Below, piece after piece: positions 1 to 5,960 of a stretch of 6,948 nucleotides of DNA. The DNA is taken from positions 1 through 6,948 of the forward strand of contig JAIUMT010000163.1 of assembly GCA_022565415.1 (NCBI GenBank), in the 5' to 3' direction. The position numbers and the translations under genes are program-made. The notes under the pieces were generated by a model. That model saw nothing but the letters and a program-made list of their open reading frames with translations, searched no databases and had not been told where the DNA came from. The DNA is from Balneolales bacterium. Lineage in GTDB: Bacteria > Bacteroidota > Rhodothermia > Balneolales > HLUCCA01. How positions within the stretch are numbered: position 1 is the first letter of the stretch; each line of letters opens with the position of its first letter.

Positions 1-884
1 ACCGACAGCGATTGACGAAAAATATCGGCACTTTCTACAAATCCAAGATACGTAATGCCAGCTTGTTCCAATTTAACCTGTTGTGACGACGACATCTTTC
101 CACCGGCAACTTCCATCTTCAAATCGGGTTGCAATGACTTTAATTTTGGCCATATTTCGTCGATGAACCAGGTTAGTCCGTCGCGGTTGGGTTCCCACGA
201 CCAATCTGCGATACAGCCAATAACGCCGGCGCGTTGATGAGAGGGATTGGGTGGACCAGGGAATGTTGTACCAGCCGTAACCACCGCAGAGGGGATATTC
301 GGATTCATCTCGGCTAGCACTTCTTTGTCGCGCGAGGTTATGGCGGTGAGTCCATCAATTTGCTGCATAACGGCATACTCAAAGGCTTTCATCAGATTAG
401 CCTGACGAGCATAAATCCAGGAAAAAGGCCACTTGGCAACCCGGGCATTGCGTTCCAAAACCTGATACTCCACATTTGAACTTCTAAGTACAATGGGAAC
501 ACCAGGAAACTTGCGCCGAAGAACTGAGATGAAATGTCCGACAAATACTCCCTCAAGCAAGATAATCTCCGGAGAAAACTGCATCTCATCGAGAAGGCTT
601 CGGAAAAGCGTGCGATTCATACGGTGTGATATAGTAACTGGAAGCTGCTGTAACTCGGAGCCAATAAATGCCCAGGGATAATACTTACGGTATTTCCCGT
701 CGGTTAAGTGCCACTGGGCCCCATCTAGCATCTCAGTGTTTTGGGGATGTTTATTGGATGTGAATCCTGCAAGGTGCACATCATGACCATCGCGAAGTAA
801 GTTTTCGGTTAAATAGTGCACATACATGGCACCACCGTCAACCGGCGGAGAGGGAACACGGGCAACTATTTGAAGTATCTTCAT
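1..884 (-). CDS. Glycosyltransferase family 4 protein, C-terminus beyond the window
   Basis: This is a GT-B fold retaining glycosyltransferase that should move a sugar from a nucleotide-sugar donor to a growing cytoplasmic glycan. The visible 294 codons begin MKILQIVARVPSPPVDGGAM (residues 1-20), a typical GT4 opening beta-strand followed by a glycine-rich acceptor-side loop. Residues 131-145 include RSSNVEYQVLER, which matches the R-x-x-NVE-Y segment of this GT4 group, usually written RSHNVEY; here serine replaces histidine. Residues 226-247 (ADWSWEPNRDGLTWF, then IWP) match the start of the C-terminal Rossmann domain in sugar transferases of the PEP-CTERM/EpsH-associated type. Residues 273-281 (EQAGITYLGFVES nearby) continue that domain. 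The catalytic E-x7-E region lies past the left edge, so activity cannot be judged. The start is the first in-frame ATG (complement of 882-884) and has no Shine-Dalgarno sequence. The gene is divergent from the GT2 gene at 1042. The acceptor and sugar are unknown. Confidence 0.92.
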   Translation of the reverse strand, partial: MKILQIVARVPSPPVDGGAMYVHYLTENLLRDGHDVHLAGFTSNKHPQNTEMLDGAQWHLTDGKYRKYYPWAFIGSELQQLPVTISHRMNRTLFRSLLDEMQFSPEIILLEGVFVGHFISVLRRKFPGVPIVLRSSNVEYQVLERNARVAKWPFSWIYARQANLMKAFEYAVMQQIDGLTAITSRDKEVLAEMNPNIPSAVVTAGTTFPGPPNPSHQRAGVIGCIADWSWEPNRDGLTWFIDEIWPKLKSLQPDLKMEVAGGKMSSSQQVKLEQAGITYLGFVESADIFRQSLS

Positions 885-941
885 GAATGGGTAGTTGTGG
901 ATTGACGTGAAAAATGGGGCTTATACCACCGAATCGCAACT

Positions 942-974
942 CTAAACTACTGTAAATGGTAGTGGTTTGCCAAA
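942..974 (-). promoter_or_regulatory. Possible Bacteroidota-type promoter for the leftward glycosyltransferase
   Basis: Read on the minus strand, TTTG (complement of 971-974) is followed after 21 bases by TAGTTTAG (complement of 942-949). This matches the TTTG...TAnnTTTG promoter pattern of Bacteroidota at all but one base of the -7 box. It would place the transcription start about 50 bases before the ATG ending at 884. The rest of the 157-bp divergent spacer shows no equally good promoter for the rightward gene; TACCTTTA at 1003-1010 resembles a -7 box but has no TTTG at the right distance. Short AT-rich matches arise by chance, so this is tentative. Confidence 0.3.
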
Positions 975-1041
975 AAAATGAACTTTATTTGCCAACATTG
1001 GTTACCTTTACTGCTATTCAAATTTCAGCTAAAAACACTAC

Positions 1042-2094
1042 ATGCTATCGACTGAACGCCCTACGGTTACCGTCATGATTCCGACCTTTAACGAGGAACG
1101 GCATATAGAAGGGGTAATTCGTTCTTTTCAGCAGTCGACCTACGATAACATTAGTGAAATTCTGATTGGCGATGGACGAAGTACCGATCGTACCCGCGAA
1201 ATTGTATCGGAGCTGGCAGACAAAGATGATCGAATTAAACTGATTGATAATCCTGATAAAATTCAGTCAGCCTCGCTTAATCAAATGATAACCCTGGCTC
1301 AGGGTGAAGTACTTGTTCGCGCCGATGCCCATTGCGAATACGATACAAACTACGTATCTGCATGCGTCAAGGCAATGCGGGATTCCGGCGCTGTTTGTGT
1401 TGGTGGCGCCCAACGTTTTGTGGCAAGTAATGCAGTTCAAGCTGGCATAAGCCTCGCCGTTCGCACACCTGTAGGAAGCGGTAATGCACGGTATCGCGAC
1501 AATCAGTATGATGGTCCTGCCGAGACTGTCTTTCTTGGATGCTTCTTGAAATCCATCTTCGCCAAAACGGGACTTTTTCGAACCGATATGCTGGTAAATG
1601 AAGATGCCGAGTTAAATATTCGCATCCTGAAGCACTTTCCAAACGGCATACACATCAGTAGCGATATTAAAGTGTGGTACTATCCGCGGTCTAGCTACAA
1701 AGCGCTGTGGATACAATACTTTCGCTACGGTACCGGACGGGTTAAAACACGTAGTCTACATCACGGCGAAGGTGGATTGCGTGCGGCTATACCATTTTGC
1801 ACATTGACTGCATTGGTGTTGATAACCATCAGCGAACTTTTGTTGAGCGGATCTATCACCTACAGTGTAGCACTACTCCTGGCTATGTTTCTTTTCATTA
1901 CGTTGGTAAGTGCGCGAGTTTCTGTTCAAACGCGTAAAACTTTCGGCTCGGAAATCTGGCGCGGAGATGTTGGAGCTCGTCCGTCATTTCTGAGTCGTTG
2001 GATGCATACCCTTGCCACATCCATCACGTTTAATTTAGCTCACGCCCTTGGCTTTGCCTGGCAACTTTTTTTTAAACCCCCGTTTTCCGGATGA
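1042..2094 (+). CDS. Family 2 glycosyltransferase, ExoA-like, membrane-anchored
   Basis: This is an inverting GT-A fold glycosyltransferase of 350 residues, close in layout to succinoglycan glucosyltransferase ExoA. It should add a sugar to a lipid-linked glycan on the cytoplasmic face of the inner membrane. The nucleotide-binding start VTVMIPTFNEERHIEGVI is at residues 9-26, and GDGRSTDRT at 43-51 is the second donor-binding motif. RADAH at 93-97 holds the DxD-equivalent metal site (D95, H97). NEDAELN at 186-192 supplies the likely catalytic acidic residues. QYFRYGTGR at 225-233 is the Q-x-x-R-W-like acceptor motif. Hydrophobic segments at about 250-268 and 272-290, and a weaker one near 326-346, explain membrane attachment. 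The ATG at 1042 has no clear ribosome binding site but the N-terminus fits the family well. It is the first gene of the rightward run and is followed by a GT4 gene after 44 bp. The real sugar specificity cannot be read from the sequence. Confidence 0.94.
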   Translation: MLSTERPTVTVMIPTFNEERHIEGVIRSFQQSTYDNISEILIGDGRSTDRTREIVSELADKDDRIKLIDNPDKIQSASLNQMITLAQGEVLVRADAHCEYDTNYVSACVKAMRDSGAVCVGGAQRFVASNAVQAGISLAVRTPVGSGNARYRDNQYDGPAETVFLGCFLKSIFAKTGLFRTDMLVNEDAELNIRILKHFPNGIHISSDIKVWYYPRSSYKALWIQYFRYGTGRVKTRSLHHGEGGLRAAIPFCTLTALVLITISELLLSGSITYSVALLLAMFLFITLVSARVSVQTRKTFGSEIWRGDVGARPSFLSRWMHTLATSITFNLAHALGFAWQLFFKPPFSG

Positions 2095-2138
2095 TTTAGT
2101 ACACAAACCGGAACGCTTGTAATACTGCATAATTTTTG

Positions 2139-3269
2139 ATGAACATCCTTTTAATCGACAAAAACCTCACTGATCCGGTAAATTATCATAAGTGGACGCT
2201 GCTGGCCCAAAAACCCGGAATCAGTATGTCGGCCGTTACCCTAAATTACGGTATAGAAAACTTTCGGAAGGTAGAATTTCAGTCATCACATCAGACTAAT
2301 TTTCCGGTAACGTCATTGCCCAGCCACTGGATGCACGCAGAAAACCGGGGTTTCTACACCCGCGGACTTTTCGACGCGATAGGCAAGGCCGATCCCGATG
2401 TGGTAATTTGTTTCGAGGAACCATGCAGTCTGTATGCCTTGCAGACACTAGCTGCTGTTCGCATCATAAAGCCTGAGGCTAAACTCATATTTTTTTCGTG
2501 GTACAACCTTGATGACCACAAGTTCGTCGCTTACCGCCCGTTTTTCTTTTATGAGGGAGTTTTAAAACTCACCTTGCGCGCAGCTGACCGGGTTTTATGC
2601 GCAAATAAAGACACGCTTAGATTTTACCAAAATCGCATTGGCGAGCGTGCTAAGAAACTATACTTCGGTGTAAATCTACAGAAATTCCAGACCGATCATC
2701 GTCCTGCCCCGTACGATGGGAATCGCCCCTTTCGCATCGGTTATATTGGCAGGATGTTGGCTATGAAAGACATCGAATGCCTCATCGACGCTGTCGCTGA
2801 GTTGCGAAAGAAACATACGATTGAGCTCTTTTTTCTTGGAAATGGCGACCATAAAGCCAATTTGCAACAGTATTGCATCGACAAAGGCATCAACGATATC
2901 ACCGAATTCAGTGAAGCTGTTCCCAGTTCAGAAGTTCGAAATTACATGCAGCATTTGGATGTTCACGTACTTCCTAGCAAGTCGACTCAATTTTGGGAAG
3001 AACAATATGGAAGGATTCTGGTAGAATGTATGACGGCCGGAGTGCCGAATATCGGTTCTTCTTCGGGAGCTATAGCTGAAGTCATAGGAGACGCGGGGCT
3101 CATTTTCCGCGAACAGGATACGCAAGACCTTGAATTACAGCTTAATAAGCTTATCGAAAACCCGGAATTATTACAGCAGTTTTCTAGTATCGGCAAAGCA
3201 AGAGCGGAAAAATTCTCATCAGAACAATTTGCAGAGACCCTTTTCCAATACCTACATGAGCTTAAGTAG
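2139..3269 (+). CDS. Glycosyltransferase family 4 protein
   Basis: This is a GT-B retaining glycosyltransferase of 376 residues, a normal length for the family, without signal peptide or membrane spans, so it should be cytoplasmic. The N-terminal acceptor domain covers about residues 1-190. The C-terminal Glycos_transf_1 domain begins at FRIGYIGRMLAMKDIECLIDA (from 198), with the donor-phosphate contacts R205 and K210. FFLGNGDHK at 231-239 is the conserved G-x-G strand. EEQYGRILVE at 287-296 contains the E-x7-E motif (E288 and E296), followed by CMTAGVPNIGSSSGAIAEVI, the usual nucleotide-binding loop. All expected GT4 residues are present, so the enzyme is probably active. A TTG at 2136 lies directly before the ATG at 2139; ATG is preferred because MNILLIDKN is the usual family start. 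The gene follows the GT2 gene by 44 bp and should be co-transcribed with it. Substrate unknown. Confidence 0.93.
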   Translation: MNILLIDKNLTDPVNYHKWTLLAQKPGISMSAVTLNYGIENFRKVEFQSSHQTNFPVTSLPSHWMHAENRGFYTRGLFDAIGKADPDVVICFEEPCSLYALQTLAAVRIIKPEAKLIFFSWYNLDDHKFVAYRPFFFYEGVLKLTLRAADRVLCANKDTLRFYQNRIGERAKKLYFGVNLQKFQTDHRPAPYDGNRPFRIGYIGRMLAMKDIECLIDAVAELRKKHTIELFFLGNGDHKANLQQYCIDKGINDITEFSEAVPSSEVRNYMQHLDVHVLPSKSTQFWEEQYGRILVECMTAGVPNIGSSSGAIAEVIGDAGLIFREQDTQDLELQLNKLIENPELLQQFSSIGKARAEKFSSEQFAETLFQYLHELK

Positions 3270-3357
3270 TGGCCTAATCACATCAATGAATATCCTCATA
3301 GAACCTTAGGTTTATGTACCTTAAACTCCCTTTTTAAGCTAGTATCACGAATCAATT

Positions 3358-3738
3358 ATGACAAAATCATACGACAAACAAAATTTTAAGTCTTATCTGA
3401 AGTCTGGAGATGAGTCTAGCGAAGTTCATGGAAAGCGCGAGGGAACCTTCAAGTTTTGGCTGAATTACATATCCAGTTTCGTTCCTTCTATGCAACTCGA
3501 CAAAACCCATGATTCACAAATCAGCAGTAAGAAATGGCAACAGTTGTTCACTAAAAATGGATTTGAAGTTGAAGCTGCAGGTACCGATTCTTTATGGGAT
3601 CTTCCTTACTCGACAAAAAGATCCGCTTATCCTCAAGAAAGTAGCTTTGGTTCCCATCAACAAAGTTTTTATTCGCTTATTGGATTTGCCAGCTGGTCAC
3701 AAGGCGAAAATATCGTCTTGATTCTGAAAAAGAAGTAA
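3358..3738 (+). CDS. Short protein resembling the C-terminal part of a class I SAM methyltransferase, probably a truncated remnant
   Basis: The 126-residue frame is intact from ATG to TAA but is about half the length of a normal SAM-dependent methyltransferase. Residues about 47-70 (LDKTHDSQISSKKWQQLF, then NGFEVE) resemble the D-x-THV-x-x-x-S/T-P-x-x-W-x-x-L-F-x-x-x-GF-x-V region that follows the Rossmann core in methyltransferases of polysaccharide clusters. The end, GENIVLILKKK, resembles their last beta-strand. No GxGxG SAM-binding loop or acidic motif II is present, and an in-frame TAG at 3340-3342 blocks any upstream extension. Residues 1-45 are not recognised and could be the original N-terminus joined to the C-terminus by an internal deletion. 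As it stands it should not methylate anything unaided. It follows the GT4 gene by 88 bp and ends 2 bp before the next glycosyltransferase, so translation of the two may be coupled. The methyltransferase link is from motif memory only. Confidence 0.6.
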   Translation: MTKSYDKQNFKSYLKSGDESSEVHGKREGTFKFWLNYISSFVPSMQLDKTHDSQISSKKWQQLFTKNGFEVEAAGTDSLWDLPYSTKRSAYPQESSFGSHQQSFYSLIGFASWSQGENIVLILKKK

Positions 3739-3740
3739 CC

Positions 3741-4901
3741 ATGCGCGTACTCATATCGCATTATTCATTTCAGACGGTAGGCGGGGCCGAACGGGTAGGA
3801 TTACTCATGGCCTCTCGGCTCGCAGACTATCCTGAAGTAAGCTCTGTGACTATTGTCACGAGAAATAAACCAGGCCAAAAACAGCTTTATCAGGTCTTAG
3901 GTAAAGAATATTCAAAATCTATAGATTTCATTGAACTTCCCGCGAAACAGAATTGGGGCGGAATGCTTATTAATGTGGGTCGATTCCACCGGGATGTACA
4001 CACGATGGCGTCACGATACGACTTGTGCGTATCTACCTACAACGAGCAGGATTTCGGAAAACCCGCTATTCAATATGTACACCACCCGCTTTTTGCCAGT
4101 CGGTCGTTGCTTAGTAAGTATCAAATCATAGGTTCGATCAATATTGCAGACAAGCACCCCATATTTGAGTGGGTTTTCAATCGGATTTTACGTCGTATTT
4201 CCGGTGCTTCAGATCGTAGCTGGCTGGAAAATATCACCCTCACAAACTCCCACTTTATGAAAAGTGTGCTGGAGGAGGCCGGTTATAAAAAGATTTCTGT
4301 TGTGTATCCGGGACTTATTGATGATGAACTTCACAGCGTTGGGGACATCACAAAGAAGCGACAAATCTGTGCAATTGGCAGGATTTCGCCTGATAAATAC
4401 ACGCTCGAATTATTAAGTCACTTTGAGAGCCTGCACCAGAAATTCCCAGACTATAAGTTAATCGTATGCGGACTTGCCGAAAACGATTCCTATTTGGCTG
4501 AAGTTGAGCAACGCATTAAGGAAAAAGACTTACCTGTTGAACTCAAATTAAATGTAGGTCGCGCTGAACTCATACAAATACTGCAGGAATCAGTGTATTA
4601 CATTAACCCAAAGCCGTTCGAGCATTTTGGTATCGCCACGGTAGAAGCCATGATGTGTGGCACTATCCCGTTGCTGCATAAGTCCGGTGGGAGTATTGAA
4701 CTAGCCGTTGATGACGTTCAGCTCTTTGAGGACACTGCCACGTTGGTTGAAAACTTCAGAAGTTTGGAAGATAATAATGCGTTGAGAAGTACAATTATTA
4801 GCAAGGGACAAAATAGAAAGGATGAGTTCAATCTTCGGGCATTCTACACTGGTTTAGATACTGCTCTGAAAAACTATTTAGGTACGACTTGGGTCAAATG
4901 A
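3741..4901 (+). CDS. Glycosyltransferase family 4 protein, ALG11-like
   Basis: This is a 386-residue GT-B retaining glycosyltransferase with all key motifs. HYSFQTVGGAERVGLLMASR at residues 7-26 has the GGAE loop common to GT4 mannosyltransferase-like enzymes. QYVHHP at 111-116 resembles the YVHYP motif of the eukaryotic/archaeal ALG11 mannosyltransferase group. LTNSHFMKSVLEE at 167-179 ends the N-terminal domain. CAIGRISPDKYTLELL at 210-225 carries the donor contacts R214 and K219. KPFEHFGIATVEAMMCGTIP at 291-310 contains the E-x7-E pair (E294 and E302). No signal peptide or membrane segment is seen, so it should act in the cytoplasm, possibly on a lipid-linked acceptor. Its ATG lies 2 bp after the preceding stop codon, with only a weak purine stretch upstream, so translation probably depends on the previous gene. 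It is the last gene of the run. Mannose transfer is plausible from the ALG11 resemblance but not shown. Confidence 0.93.
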   Translation: MRVLISHYSFQTVGGAERVGLLMASRLADYPEVSSVTIVTRNKPGQKQLYQVLGKEYSKSIDFIELPAKQNWGGMLINVGRFHRDVHTMASRYDLCVSTYNEQDFGKPAIQYVHHPLFASRSLLSKYQIIGSINIADKHPIFEWVFNRILRRISGASDRSWLENITLTNSHFMKSVLEEAGYKKISVVYPGLIDDELHSVGDITKKRQICAIGRISPDKYTLELLSHFESLHQKFPDYKLIVCGLAENDSYLAEVEQRIKEKDLPVELKLNVGRAELIQILQESVYYINPKPFEHFGIATVEAMMCGTIPLLHKSGGSIELAVDDVQLFEDTATLVENFRSLEDNNALRSTIISKGQNRKDEFNLRAFYTGLDTALKNYLGTTWVK

Positions 4902-5415
4902 ATTTTTCGGGGACAAGACGGCATAGAGTTTAGGTAGACAAAGCAGGAAAAATATGGTATCCCGAATGCCTTTATGTTTGGTCCTAAATAATTTAATCTA
5001 GGCGTTGGCGTCGGTCGACTAGTTATCAAAGATTTAGAAAACCACCTTTACTGTTCGCTGAGCAAACTAAAACTTTGTGTCTATGTTTATACGCATCACG
5101 TAAGATACATATCGAGCGCTCACTCAGCTTGTTCACGGTTCTGATGATTGAAATTGACCCAAAAATCTTGTTAATCCTTGATGCAACGTACGGAGTTTCC
5201 AATTGCGCGCCCGTTAGCTCCAATAGCTGCACTATACATGAATCTGATGGATAAGGATTATTAATCCCATCTACACCTTGCCATAGATTATCGTTCTGCG
5301 GACTTCACCAGTCATGGATCGAGTTATTCGGAGATAGAATAAAATTACCATGACCCGGTTGATCGGTACTACTAAACGTGGTTGTAGTTGGCGAGTTGCG
5401 CTTCTCGTGGCCATC

Positions 5416-5451
5416 CGAACGGCAAGTCCGTTTGTTCAACTTAACAGACGG
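5416..5451. repeat. Two overlapping, mutually exclusive hairpins
   Basis: CGAACGG (5416-5422) can pair with CCGTTTG (5428-5434) over 7 bp with one G-U pair and a 5-base loop. Alternatively, CCGTTTGTT (5428-5436) can pair with AACAGACGG (5443-5451) over 9 bp with one G-U pair and a 6-base loop. The middle segment is shared, so only one can form at a time, as in an attenuator. No T-run or leader peptide follows, and no gene begins nearby on the plus strand. It may be a relic or chance. Confidence 0.35.
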
Positions 5452-5806
5452 TATAATTTAGGGATGGTACTGATATGGTCGGCGGTGGTTGGACAGCGTT
5501 TCTAAGATTCTAAGTTTGGTTTCATACTTGTTCATAACGGTATTTTAAAATCCCAAAACCTTTCTCTTTAAGTTAAGGCAATAAGGCTGTCGCGTAAACT
5601 CACCCATCATACACATCCGCAAAGATTATAATCGCGGGAAGATGCGCATGCTTAAGCAACTGTTATGCATGGTCTTAAAATGATACATTTGCGCATGGCA
5701 ATATGTCAGGTAATCATGAAAAGACCGGCCTATACAAAGTTGCGATGGCAATAAGTTTTGGATAGATAGGGATATAATTCTATTTTGACTGACGTAATAC
5801 AGTAAG

Positions 5807-5847
5807 GTTCTGTTAGGCATAGATATAAATGTCGCCCCTAACAGAAC
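5807..5847. repeat. Perfect 11-bp inverted repeat with 19-bp spacer
   Basis: GTTCTGTTAGG (5807-5817) is exactly complementary to CCTAACAGAAC (5837-5847), with a 19-base AT-rich loop. Neither strand has a T-run after the stem, so it is not a standard intrinsic terminator. It lies about 115 bp before the secreted-protein start. It could be a protein-binding dyad, an RNA processing structure, or the ends of a tiny mobile-element remnant; no flanking target duplication is visible. Confidence 0.6.
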
Positions 5848-5866
5848 TCAGACCTACAATTCAAAG

Positions 5867-5882
5867 TCTTAGTCAACTAAGA
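5867..5882. promoter_or_regulatory. Perfect 7-bp dyad, possible operator
   Basis: TCTTAGT and ACTAAGA form a perfect inverted repeat separated by 2 bp, 78 bp upstream of the ATG at 5961. The size and tight spacing fit a binding site for a dimeric regulator controlling the secreted-protein gene. As RNA the 2-base loop would be too small without opening the stem, so a DNA site is more likely. No regulator gene is in the window. Confidence 0.3.
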
Positions 5883-5952
5883 TAAATTTAAGATACCTCA
5901 ACGCTTTTTTGACCATTTGCTAATTGGTATGACTGATGTATCGTAATCTTTA

Positions 5953-5956
5953 GGAG
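5953..5956 (+). promoter_or_regulatory. Ribosome binding site of the secreted-protein gene
   Basis: GGAG within TAGGAGCTAT lies 4 bases before the ATG at 5961. It is the only clear Shine-Dalgarno-like match before a start codon in the window and supports that start. The glycosyltransferase genes lack one. Confidence 0.55.
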
Positions 5957-5960
5957 CTAT

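Larger units (their letters stand above)
4902..5960. other. Gene-free stretch between the glycan cluster and the secreted-protein gene
   Basis: About 1.06 kb without a convincing gene. Every frame is interrupted and no translated segment was recognised. The longest open runs are about 92 codons on the minus strand (5029-5304) and about 86 on the plus strand over the same area. One minus-strand frame from 5847 to 5026 has only four internal stops (5626, 5545, 5458 and 5305), fewer than chance would give, so a decayed minus-strand gene is possible. No tRNA, rRNA, CRISPR array or complete insertion sequence was seen. No terminator hairpin with a T-run follows the last glycosyltransferase. Structures that can be pointed to are the nested hairpins at 5416-5451, related short repeats at 5689-5753, an inverted repeat at 5807-5847 and a dyad at 5867-5882. 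Confidence 0.7.

Noticed and set aside
493..681. Short open frames on both strands inside the leftward glycosyltransferase
   Set aside because: They overlap a continuous 294-codon frame with clear GT4 motifs, so they are shadows.
1367..1642. 91-codon minus-strand open frame
   Set aside because: It lies wholly inside the well-supported GT2 gene on the other strand and its translation is not like any known protein.
2136..2138. TTG as start codon of the second rightward gene
   Set aside because: The adjacent ATG at 2139 gives the usual family N-terminus MNILLIDKN, and there is no ribosome binding site favouring TTG.
3320..3338. CTTAAA...TTTAAG inverted repeat as a terminator after the first rightward GT4 gene
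   Set aside because: The stem is only 6 AU-rich pairs with a 7-base loop and no following T-run, so it is too weak to support a terminator call.
5909..5934. TTGACC ... TATGAC as a sigma-70-like promoter for the secreted-protein gene
   Set aside because: The spacing is only 14 bases and the -10 match is poor; no other convincing promoter was found, so none is called.
4902..5960. Complete insertion sequence, tRNA or CRISPR array in the gene-free stretch
   Set aside because: No transposase-like translation, no tRNA T-arm signature and no regularly spaced repeats were seen.
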